Source: Bacteroidales bacterium (GTDB lineage: Bacteria > Bacteroidota > Bacteroidia > Bacteroidales > UBA12077). From it: a DNA stretch of 13,619 nucleotides. The notes under the pieces were generated by a model. The model saw only the letters and a program-made list of their open reading frames with translations. It was not told the DNA's origin and ran no database searches. Each line of letters starts with the position of its first letter. The stretch's first letter is position 1. Below, piece after piece: positions 1 to 5,963 of this stretch. The stretch covers positions 1-13,619 of the forward strand of contig JAUVLS010000012.1 of the NCBI GenBank assembly GCA_030600625.1, read 5' to 3'. Both the position numbers and the translations under genes were made by a program.

Positions 1-780
1 ATGAGAATTTTAATTATTGAAGATGAAAAACCTGCAGTTGAAAAGCTGGAACTTCTGTTAAAGAAATATGATCCTCAAATTGAGATTTTATCAAGAATCT
101 CAACAGTCGAAAAAAGTGTGAGCTATTTAAAAGATAATCAAAAAGATGTTGATTTAATTTTCTTGGATATTCAGTTGACCGATGGATTAAGCTTTGATAT
201 TTTTAAATCAGTAAAAGTTGAAAAACCTATAATATTTACAACCGCTTTTAATGAGTATGCCATTGATGCTTTTAAATTGAATAGTATTGATTACTTATTA
301 AAACCTTTGAGTTTTGATGATCTCTCTAAAGCAATGGATAAAATTAAAAGCATGAAGGAGAACCTGCCTTCTGATTCACCTAAAACGAATATATTTCTTG
401 ATCAACTTGCACAACTAATATCTGGCTCAAATCAAAAATACAAATCACGATATCTGGTAAAAATTGGTGAGCATATTAAATCAATTGCTGTTGAGGATAT
501 CTACTTCTTTTATGCAGAGGGGAGAATTGTTTTTATTATCACCAATGAAAAAAGAAAGTTTATTGTTGATTGTACATTGGAAGAACTTTCAAATCAATTG
601 AATCCAAATAAATTTTTTAGAGCTAACAGGTCTTTTATTATTAATTTCGATCATATAAGCGATGTTATCGTTTATTCAACCAGTCGGTTACGTATTAAAT
701 ATCCCTTCGAATTCGAAAAAGAAATTATTGTAAGCCGCGAAAAAGTTTCCGATTTTAAAGCATGGTACGGAGGGGAATAA
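1..780 (+). CDS. LytTR-family response regulator (LytR/AlgR type)
   Basis: Two-component transcription regulator of 259 residues, presumably controlled by phosphorylation from a membrane histidine kinase. The receiver domain (about 1-118) has the acidic pair E7/D8, phosphoacceptor D56 in FLDIQL, the switch residues TT at 80-81, and K101 in the LLKP motif. After a linker (about 120-148), the LytTR DNA-binding domain (about 150-256) shows the typical SIAVEDIYFFYAEGR strand region and the FFRANRSFIIN motif at 205-215. In this family LytTR binds DNA as a beta-strand domain rather than by helix-turn-helix. The first window base is the A of the ATG, and MRILIIEDE is a normal family start, so the gene looks complete. 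The cognate LytS-like kinase usually lies directly upstream and would be outside the window. Targets are unknown; the next operon starts 104 nt later. Confidence 0.93.
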   Translation: MRILIIEDEKPAVEKLELLLKKYDPQIEILSRISTVEKSVSYLKDNQKDVDLIFLDIQLTDGLSFDIFKSVKVEKPIIFTTAFNEYAIDAFKLNSIDYLLKPLSFDDLSKAMDKIKSMKENLPSDSPKTNIFLDQLAQLISGSNQKYKSRYLVKIGEHIKSIAVEDIYFFYAEGRIVFIITNEKRKFIVDCTLEELSNQLNPNKFFRANRSFIINFDHISDVIVYSTSRLRIKYPFEFEKEIIVSREKVSDFKAWYGGE

Positions 781-845
781 TATAACAGGGACTACAAAAT
801 TTATTTAACAAAATGTTTCCCACAGTATAATATCTTTTTTATTTT

Positions 846-866
846 TATTTTTGTTATTTTTAACAA
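846..866 (+). promoter_or_regulatory. Candidate znu promoter -7 box with overlapping inverted-repeat operator
   Basis: TATTTTTG at 846-853 fits the Bacteroidota -7 consensus TAnnTTTG. It would give a leader of roughly 25 nt before the ATG at 884. No convincing TTTG -33 element is visible at the usual distance. An inverted repeat TTGTTA-TTTT-TAACAA (851-866) covers the end of this box and the probable start site, a classic repressor position. Regulation by a Zur/Fur-type metal repressor would make sense. The arms resemble, but are not the same as, the proteobacterial Zur box, which has a 5-nt rather than 4-nt spacer. The role is inferred. Confidence 0.4.
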
Positions 867-883
867 TTCTAAATAAATAAGGG

Positions 884-1774
884 ATGAGAAAAATTGTTAT
901 CTCGCTTTTGGTAGTTATTGGTCTTTTTTCCTGTAATAATCAGCAGCAGAATCAAAATATTAATAAACAGTCTGTTACTGTGAGTGTTTTACCTCAGAAA
1001 TATTTTGTTGAGAAAATTGCCGGTGATCGTTTAAACATTAATGTAATGATTCCTCCCGGAGCGAGTCCTGTTACTTATGAGCCAACCCCAAAACAAATGA
1101 AGGAATTATCTGTTTCGAATTTATATATCAGAATTGGTCATATCGAGTTTGAAAAATCTTGGATGAAAAAACTAAGAGATATTAATCCGGAAATGTGTGT
1201 TGTAGATCAGTCAGTTGTAGCAAACTTAATTGAAGCTGAGAACATACATAAAGATGAGCATGAACACAATGGTCATCATCACCATGGAGTTGATCCACAC
1301 ATATGGACATCACCTAAAGAAGTGAAAAAACAAGTCGATTTTTTATATCAGTATTTGATTAAAACTTATCCTGAATTCGATTCAGATTTTACTAAAAATT
1401 ATAATTCTTTTTTAAACGAAATAGATAGCCTGGATTCATATATTACTGAACAATTAAAGTTGTATCATGGAAATAAATTCATTATTTTTCATCCTGCATT
1501 AAGCTATTTTGCACGTGATTATGGTTTGGTGCAAATCTCAATCGAAATTGATGGTAAGGAACCAACACCTGCTAATATTCAGGAAATTATCGAAGTGGCT
1601 AAAGAAGAAGAAATAAAAGTTATTTTTGTACAAAAGCAATTTAGTACACACAATGCTGAAGTTATTGCCAGAGAAATAAATGGCAGGGTTGTTCAAATCG
1701 ATCCTTTATCATACAATTGGCCAGAAAGCTTGAAATTGATTGTTGACGAAATAGTAAAATCATATAATGAGTAA
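884..1774 (+). CDS. znuA: Zinc/manganese ABC transporter substrate-binding lipoprotein (ZnuA-like)
   Basis: Periplasmic metal-capturing component of an ABC importer, family SBP_bac_9 (cluster A-I), 296 residues. The N-terminus is a lipoprotein signal: basic MRK, a hydrophobic stretch and lipobox LFSC with C17 as the lipidated residue, so the mature protein is membrane-anchored. A His-rich loop at 122-134 (HKDEHEHNGHHHH), typical of zinc rather than manganese binders, precedes the conserved VDPHIW motif with ligand H139. H203 in FHPALSYF and D273 in IDPLSYNW occupy the other usual ligand positions. The first canonical His is absent: the PGASPVTYEPTP segment has V63 where E. coli-type proteins carry His. 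H86 in RIGHIEFE is a possible substitute. The 3' end overlaps znuC by 8 nt, indicating translational coupling. Zinc specificity is inferred from the His-rich loop. Confidence 0.92.
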   Translation: MRKIVISLLVVIGLFSCNNQQQNQNINKQSVTVSVLPQKYFVEKIAGDRLNINVMIPPGASPVTYEPTPKQMKELSVSNLYIRIGHIEFEKSWMKKLRDINPEMCVVDQSVVANLIEAENIHKDEHEHNGHHHHGVDPHIWTSPKEVKKQVDFLYQYLIKTYPEFDSDFTKNYNSFLNEIDSLDSYITEQLKLYHGNKFIIFHPALSYFARDYGLVQISIEIDGKEPTPANIQEIIEVAKEEEIKVIFVQKQFSTHNAEVIAREINGRVVQIDPLSYNWPESLKLIVDEIVKSYNE

Positions 1775-2522
1775 AATTGTTGAAATAAAGTCAGTGTTTG
1801 CAGGATATAATGATGAGATAATTTTAAAAGATGTTTCGTTAGATATTTTCGATGATGATTTTATTGGTATCATAGGTCCGAATGGCGGGGGGAAAACAAC
1901 ATTGCTAAATGTAATTTTGGGACTTTTAAAACCTTTAAAAGGCTCTGTGAAATTTTGTGACGACCTTAGAACTGATAGAAATAATAAGATTGGATATTTA
2001 CCTCAACAAAATAAAATAGATAAGAAGTTCCCAATTACTGTTAAAGACGTAGTATTATCAGGCCTTATTTATAAGTCAGGTTTTTTAAGCAGACATTCAA
2101 AAGCAGATAAATTAGAAGCCGTTAATACATTAGAACGAATAGGAATATGTAATATTAAAAACTCACCAATAGGAGAATTGTCTGGTGGACAAATGCAAAA
2201 AGTATTATTGGCAAGAGCAATTGTTTCTTCACCACGTTTATTAATCCTCGACGAGCCAAATACATTTGTCGATAATCAGTTCGAAGGAGAACTATACGAG
2301 ATTTTAAATGAGTTAAACAAAGAAATGGCCATAATCATTGTAACTCACGATGTTGGAACTATTTCAAGTTATGTTAAAACAATTGCTTGTGTAAATCGCA
2401 GTTTGCATTATCATAAATCAAACAAAATATCAGAAAAACAATTGGCATTATATGATTGCCCTATTAAGTTAATTACTCATGGTGATGTACCGCATACAGT
2501 ATTAAAAAAACATAATCACTAA
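1767..2522 (+). CDS. znuC: Zinc/manganese ABC transporter ATP-binding protein (ZnuC-like)
   Basis: Cytoplasmic ATPase that powers the metal importer, 251 residues. All ABC motifs are intact: Walker A GPNGGGKT (37-44), Q-loop Q80 in GYLPQ, signature LSGGQ (138-142), Walker B LLILDEP (158-164) and switch H194 in VTHD. The segment KKFPITVKDVVLSGL after the Q-loop is characteristic of the metal-type ABC ATPase subfamily. So is the C-terminal tail CPIKLITHGDVPHTVLKKHNH, which is rich in His and Cys and typical of Zn/Mn importers. The ATG lies inside the end of znuA (ATGAGTAA overlap), and the permease gene follows after a single base, so the three genes are surely one transcript. The metal could also be manganese. 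Confidence 0.95.
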   Translation: MSKIVEIKSVFAGYNDEIILKDVSLDIFDDDFIGIIGPNGGGKTTLLNVILGLLKPLKGSVKFCDDLRTDRNNKIGYLPQQNKIDKKFPITVKDVVLSGLIYKSGFLSRHSKADKLEAVNTLERIGICNIKNSPIGELSGGQMQKVLLARAIVSSPRLLILDEPNTFVDNQFEGELYEILNELNKEMAIIIVTHDVGTISSYVKTIACVNRSLHYHKSNKISEKQLALYDCPIKLITHGDVPHTVLKKHNH

Positions 2523-2523
2523 A

Positions 2524-3357
2524 ATGATTTCAGAATTATTACAATATAAATTTATTACTAACTCTTTATTGGCAGGTATTCTGGCAAGTATAAGCTGTGG
2601 AATTATTGGCACTTATATAGTAACACGTCGAATGGTGTTTTTAAGTGGTGGAATAACTCATGCTTCGTTTGGAGGAATTGGTATAGGATACTTTTTTGGT
2701 TTCAATCCTATAATTGCAGCAGCAGTATTTGCTGTTTTTTCGGCATTGGGAATTGAATTTGTATCGAAAAGATCGGAAATTAGAGAAGACTCGGTTATAG
2801 GTATTTTGTGGTCGTTTGGAATGGCCGTGGGAATTATGTTTATTTTTCTAACGCCAGGTTATGCTCCTAATTTAATGTCTTATTTATTTGGTAGTATTCT
2901 AACAGTTTCAACACTGGATATATTATTAATGGCGGGTTTGAGCCTGATTTTGATTATTGTATTCATCGCTTTTTACCGCATTATTCTTTTTATTTCTTAC
3001 GATCAGGAGTTTGCAAAAACCCATAGGATAGCTGTAAGTTTAATTAATTATATACTTATAAGTTTAGTCGCATTAACTATTGTACTTAATATAAAGGTAG
3101 TTGGTATTATATTGGTAATTTCTTTATTAACAATTCCACAATCAACAGCGAATTTATTTACAAAAAATTTCAAAAACATTATCATAGCTTCAATTGTTAT
3201 AGGTCTTATTGGTGCTTTTCTTGGATTAGTTATTTCATATAAAATTAATATTCCATCTGGTGCATCAATTATTTTTTCATTGGTTATTATCTTTATATTG
3301 GCTAAGTTATTCCAATTATCTGTAAGGAAAATCAAGTTAAAAAAACAGAGGGTCTGA
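2524..3357 (+). CDS. znuB: Zinc/manganese ABC transporter permease (ZnuB-like)
   Basis: Inner-membrane channel of the metal importer, ABC-3 permease family, 277 residues. It is strongly hydrophobic, with about eight to nine predicted membrane segments (approximately 13-34, 45-60, 62-80, 92-110, 132-156, 172-190, 192-208, 218-240 and 246-264). Family landmarks are FLSGGITHASFGGIGIG at 39-55, including the conserved His46, and GIILVISLLTIPQSTA at 194-209, near the cytoplasmic contact with the ATPase. The C-terminus is basic (RKIKLKKQRV), fitting a cytoplasmic tail. The ATG follows the znuC stop by one base. The 78 nt to the next gene hold no clear terminator hairpin, so read-through into lpdA is possible. 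Confidence 0.94.
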   Translation: MISELLQYKFITNSLLAGILASISCGIIGTYIVTRRMVFLSGGITHASFGGIGIGYFFGFNPIIAAAVFAVFSALGIEFVSKRSEIREDSVIGILWSFGMAVGIMFIFLTPGYAPNLMSYLFGSILTVSTLDILLMAGLSLILIIVFIAFYRIILFISYDQEFAKTHRIAVSLINYILISLVALTIVLNIKVVGIILVISLLTIPQSTANLFTKNFKNIIIASIVIGLIGAFLGLVISYKINIPSGASIIFSLVIIFILAKLFQLSVRKIKLKKQRV

Positions 3358-3435
3358 AAAATTTTAATATCAAATAAATAAGCTATAATTTCGCATAAAT
3401 TTTATTATTCAAGTTTAAAATACAAATCAATAAAA

Positions 3436-4827
3436 ATGAGTTACGATATAATTATAGTAGGTAGCGGGCCAGGTGGTTACGTAGCTGCAATCAGGGCATC
3501 ACAGTTAGGTATGAAAGTAGGCGTGATTGAAAAATCTGAATTAGGTGGTATCTGTCTTAACTGGGGCTGTATACCAACCAAATCATTACTTAAAAGCGGA
3601 CAGGTTTTTAATTATATAAAGCATGCTGCCGATTATGGTATAAGCATCGAAGGAAAAGCCAAAGCAGATTTCGAGAAGATGGTACAAAGGAGTCGTGGTA
3701 TTGCTGATGGTATGAGCAAAGGAATTCAGTTTCTTTTCAAAAAGAATAAAATAGATCATATACAGGGATACGGTAAATTAAAGAACAATCAAACAGTTGA
3801 AGTAACAAATGCTGACGGAAATACGCAAGAGATTGAAGCTAAACATATTATTTTAGCTACAGGAGCACGATCAAAAGAATTACCTAATTTAAAGCAAGAT
3901 GGTAAAAAAATAATTGGCTATCGAGAGGCTTTAACATTGCCTAAACAGCCAGAATCAATGATTGTTGTTGGTTCAGGAGCAATTGGTAGTGAATTTGCTA
4001 ATTTCTATAATTCAGTCGGTACAAAAGTTACTTTGGTTGAGTTCTTACCAAATGTTGTTCCGAACGAAGATGAAGAAGTTTCGAAACAGTTAGGTCGCTC
4101 TTTCAAGAAAGCTGGTATAAAAGTTATGGTTAGCTCTTCCGTCGAATCTGTCGATACGAGTGGAAATGTTTGTAAGGTTGTTATTAAGACTAAGAAAGGC
4201 GAAGAAACTCACGAAGCTGAAATTGTTTTATCTGCAGTAGGCGTAACACCAAATCTTGAAAATATAGGAATTGAAGAGTTGGGAATTGAGCTTGAAAAAG
4301 GAAAAATAAAAATTGACGATTATTATAAAACTAACCTTACTGGAGTTTATGCAATAGGTGATATTGTTCATGGTCCTGCTTTAGCTCATGTTGCTTCGGC
4401 TGAAGGAATAACTTGTGTCGAAAAAATTGCTGGTTTAAATCCTGACCCTGTTAATTACAAAAATATTCCTGCTTGTACATACACTTCTCCTGAGGTTGCT
4501 TCGGTGGGGTTGACCGAAACAGCTGCTAAGGAAGCCGGTTTTGAAATTAAAGTAGGTAAATTCCCTTTTACAGCTTCAGGAAAAGCAAGTGCCGCTGGTG
4601 AAAGAGATGGATTTGTTAAATTAATTTTTGATGAAAAATACGGTGAACTGTTGGGTGCGCATCTAATCGGTGCTAATGTTACTGAAATGATTGCTGAATT
4701 AGTTGTTGCCAGAAAATTGGAGACCACAGGCCATGAATTAATAAAATCAATTCATCCTCATCCAACCATGTCCGAGGCTATTATGGAAGCTGCAGCTGCA
4801 GCTTATGATGAGGTAATTCATATTTAA
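3436..4827 (+). CDS. lpdA: Dihydrolipoyl dehydrogenase (E3 subunit)
   Basis: FAD-dependent oxidoreductase that reoxidises lipoamide and passes electrons to NAD+. It is the shared E3 component of 2-oxo-acid dehydrogenase complexes and the glycine cleavage system. The length, 463 residues, is normal. Visible motifs are the FAD-binding GSGPGG (9-14), the redox disulfide C40/C45 in GGICLNWGCIP, the NAD-binding GSGAIG (179-184), the second FAD motif YAIGD (305-309), and the C-terminal catalytic dyad H442/E447 in HPHPTMSEA from the partner subunit of the homodimer. No E1 or E2 gene is adjacent, so this copy serves complexes encoded elsewhere. The 5' gap of 78 nt is AT-rich; TAATTTCG at 3386-3393 is a one-mismatch -7 box, too weak to call as a promoter. 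A strong terminator follows. Confidence 0.97.
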   Translation: MSYDIIIVGSGPGGYVAAIRASQLGMKVGVIEKSELGGICLNWGCIPTKSLLKSGQVFNYIKHAADYGISIEGKAKADFEKMVQRSRGIADGMSKGIQFLFKKNKIDHIQGYGKLKNNQTVEVTNADGNTQEIEAKHIILATGARSKELPNLKQDGKKIIGYREALTLPKQPESMIVVGSGAIGSEFANFYNSVGTKVTLVEFLPNVVPNEDEEVSKQLGRSFKKAGIKVMVSSSVESVDTSGNVCKVVIKTKKGEETHEAEIVLSAVGVTPNLENIGIEELGIELEKGKIKIDDYYKTNLTGVYAIGDIVHGPALAHVASAEGITCVEKIAGLNPDPVNYKNIPACTYTSPEVASVGLTETAAKEAGFEIKVGKFPFTASGKASAAGERDGFVKLIFDEKYGELLGAHLIGANVTEMIAELVVARKLETTGHELIKSIHPHPTMSEAIMEAAAAAYDEVIHI

Positions 4828-4849
4828 GAATTTATCGTAATATAAAATG

Positions 4850-4876
4850 AAAGTGGATGAAAAAATCATCCACTTT
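4850..4876. terminator. Intrinsic terminator after lpdA, possibly bidirectional
   Basis: A perfect 11-bp stem, AAAGTGGATGA (4850-4860) and TCATCCACTTT (4866-4876), encloses a 5-nt AAAAA loop. It is followed by more T residues (TT, G, TATTT), and an A-rich tract precedes the left arm. It lies 22 nt after the lpdA stop. The A/T flanks on both sides mean it could also stop transcription arriving from the minus strand. Confidence 0.85.
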
Positions 4877-4939
4877 TTGTATTTATAATTTAAAAAAAAT
4901 TGTCTGTTTAAAGCTACAGAACAAGTGTATTTGTTGCCT

Positions 4940-5101
4940 TTACTTCCTGAATTCAGTTTTTTGACTGAATAACTCTTTGCTATAGTTGCTTTGAGTTAAC
5001 GAAAGCAAAAAAATAAGAGTAACAATTATAAATATAATTATAACTCCAATATTTACTTCTTTATGAACATTTTTGGATTGCGACTTAACAACCATGTCCA
5101 T
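4940..5101 (-). CDS. Possible small single-pass membrane peptide
   Basis: A minus-strand reading frame of 53 residues from an ATG at 5101; a GTG at 5122 would add seven residues. It has a polar N-terminus with several Lys, one strongly hydrophobic segment at about 17-36 (VNIGVIIIFIIVTLIFLLSL), then a polar tail ending QKTEFRK. This layout suits a small inner-membrane peptide. It is not antisense to any gene, and it faces lpdA across a terminator that could work in both directions. Against it: no recognised homologue, no minus-strand TAnnTTTG promoter just upstream, no Shine-Dalgarno sequence (uninformative in this phylum), and such a frame can occur by chance in AT-rich DNA. A 7-bp inverted repeat (4951-4957 with 4964-4970) lies inside its 3' end. 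Confidence 0.33.
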   Translation of the reverse strand: MDMVVKSQSKNVHKEVNIGVIIIFIIVTLIFLLSLTQSNYSKELFSQKTEFRK

Positions 5102-5183
5102 AATACTTAAATTAATTCTCACAATTAAGTTTTGTTAAGGTGTTAATTACTAATGTCTTAAATCCTGACGATGTAATTGCCGC

Positions 5184-5198
5184 AGAATTAATAATTCT
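5184..5198. repeat. 15-bp palindrome
   Basis: AGAATTA (5184-5190) and TAATTCT (5192-5198) are perfect inverted arms around a single central A. The position, over 200 nt upstream of the sigma factor gene and about 80 nt upstream of the minus-strand reading frame, would suit an operator. The sequence is simple and AT-rich, so chance is also possible. Confidence 0.3.
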
Positions 5199-5246
5199 AA
5201 TAATCTCCTTAATGATGTGTAAGTTAGACGAATTTTTTTATAAAAT

Positions 5247-5297
5247 GGTTGCGTTTTGATTAAATTTTTATTTTATTTTTAAATATTCTACGCAACC
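5247..5297. repeat. GC-clamped inverted repeat upstream of the sigma factor gene
   Basis: GGTTGCGT (5247-5254) and ACGCAACC (5290-5297) form a perfect 8-bp inverted repeat. They enclose 35 nt that are almost only A and T, containing TTAAA and TTTAA segments that could partly extend the stem. The arms stand out because their surroundings have very little G or C. It could be an RNA hairpin, a protein-binding pair of half-sites, or a remnant of a small mobile repeat. It lies about 115 nt before the sigma start codon. Confidence 0.45.
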
Positions 5298-5356
5298 CAA
5301 GTACTATTTTCTTCATCTACATTTTATAAAACAAACAAAAAAAGTTTAGCAAGCTT

Positions 5357-5383
5357 TTTGTAGTAAAATTATTCATAGATTTG
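5357..5383 (+). promoter_or_regulatory. Candidate promoter of the sigma/anti-sigma operon
   Basis: TAGATTTG at 5376-5383 matches the Bacteroidota -7 consensus TAnnTTTG exactly, and a TTTG at 5357-5360 could be the -33 element. The spacing of 15 nt is shorter than usual. Transcription would start near 5388-5391, leaving a leader of about 20-25 nt before the TTG at 5412. Many ECF factors also activate their own promoters, but a separate ECF-specific motif cannot be identified here. Confidence 0.4.
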
Positions 5384-5411
5384 TATATCATCGAAAAACC
5401 GGGGATATCTT

Positions 5412-5963
5412 TTGGATAATTACACTGACATTATAAAAGCTTGCCTAAGAGGCAATCGAGTAGCACAAAACAGATTGTATCAGCTTTTTGCCGACAAGAT
5501 GTATGGAATGTGTTTGCGATATGCCGATAATGAAGATGAAGCAAAAGATATTTTGCAAGACGGATTTATAAAAGTTTTTTTAAATCTTAAGCAATTTAAT
5601 AATAAAGGTTCTTTCGAAGGTTGGATTAGAAGAATTATTGCAAATACGGCACTTGAGAGATTTAGGGATAAAAATTATTTGTTTGCTGTAAATATGGAAA
5701 CAGAATATGACGCAAATCATAAACAATACGATCATATTTTGAGTGATTTAGCGGCAAAAGATTTATTAAAGCTGATACAGGAATTGTCGCCACAATACAG
5801 AATGGTTTTTAACCTTTATGCTATTGAAGGATATTCGCATAAAGAAATATGTGAAAAACTAAATATTAAAGAGGGAACTTCCAAATCTAACTTGTCGCGG
5901 GCACGTGAAATATTGAAAGAGAAAGTGAAAAAATATTATAACATAAGTGTAAACTGGGTATGA
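5412..5963 (+). CDS. ECF-type RNA polymerase sigma factor
   Basis: Sigma-70 family factor of 183 residues of the extracytoplasmic-function type, directing RNA polymerase to an envelope-response regulon. Region sigma-2 spans about 17-88 (AQNRLYQLFADKMYGMCLRY, then DEAKDILQDGFIKVF and GSFEGWIRRIIANTA). Region sigma-4 spans about 115-172, with the helix-turn-helix YSHKEICEKLNIKEGTSKSNLSRAR. The start must be TTG at 5412: an in-frame TAG lies at 5376-5378, and the first internal ATG would remove part of sigma-2. No Shine-Dalgarno sequence is seen. The stop codon overlaps the next start (ATGA, 5960-5963), so sigma factor and regulator are translationally coupled. By neighbourhood it resembles the ECF21-type factor Das1, partner of the Dma1 anti-sigma factor; the group assignment is inferred, not tested. 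Confidence 0.93.
   Translation: MDNYTDIIKACLRGNRVAQNRLYQLFADKMYGMCLRYADNEDEAKDILQDGFIKVFLNLKQFNNKGSFEGWIRRIIANTALERFRDKNYLFAVNMETEYDANHKQYDHILSDLAAKDLLKLIQELSPQYRMVFNLYAIEGYSHKEICEKLNIKEGTSKSNLSRAREILKEKVKKYYNISVNWV

Larger units (their letters stand above)
4828..5411. other. Mostly non-coding region between lpdA and the sigma factor gene
   Basis: This 584-nt gap is the longest gene-poor stretch in the window. In order it holds the lpdA terminator (4850-4876), a doubtful minus-strand membrane peptide (4940-5101), a 15-bp palindrome AGAATTA-A-TAATTCT (5184-5198), a GC-clamped inverted repeat around pure A/T DNA (5247-5297), and a candidate promoter just before the sigma gene (5357-5383). No tRNA-like fold or recognised riboswitch was seen. 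Confidence 0.6.

Noticed and set aside
3048..3335. Minus-strand reading frame of 95 codons inside znuB
   Set aside because: It lies wholly within a well-supported permease gene, and its composition is what the complement of hydrophobic codons would give.
5335..5361. AAAAAG/CTTTTT hairpin before the sigma gene as a terminator
   Set aside because: The stem is only six A/T-dominated pairs with a 9-nt loop, and its right arm overlaps the candidate -33 element. It probably reflects homopolymer runs.
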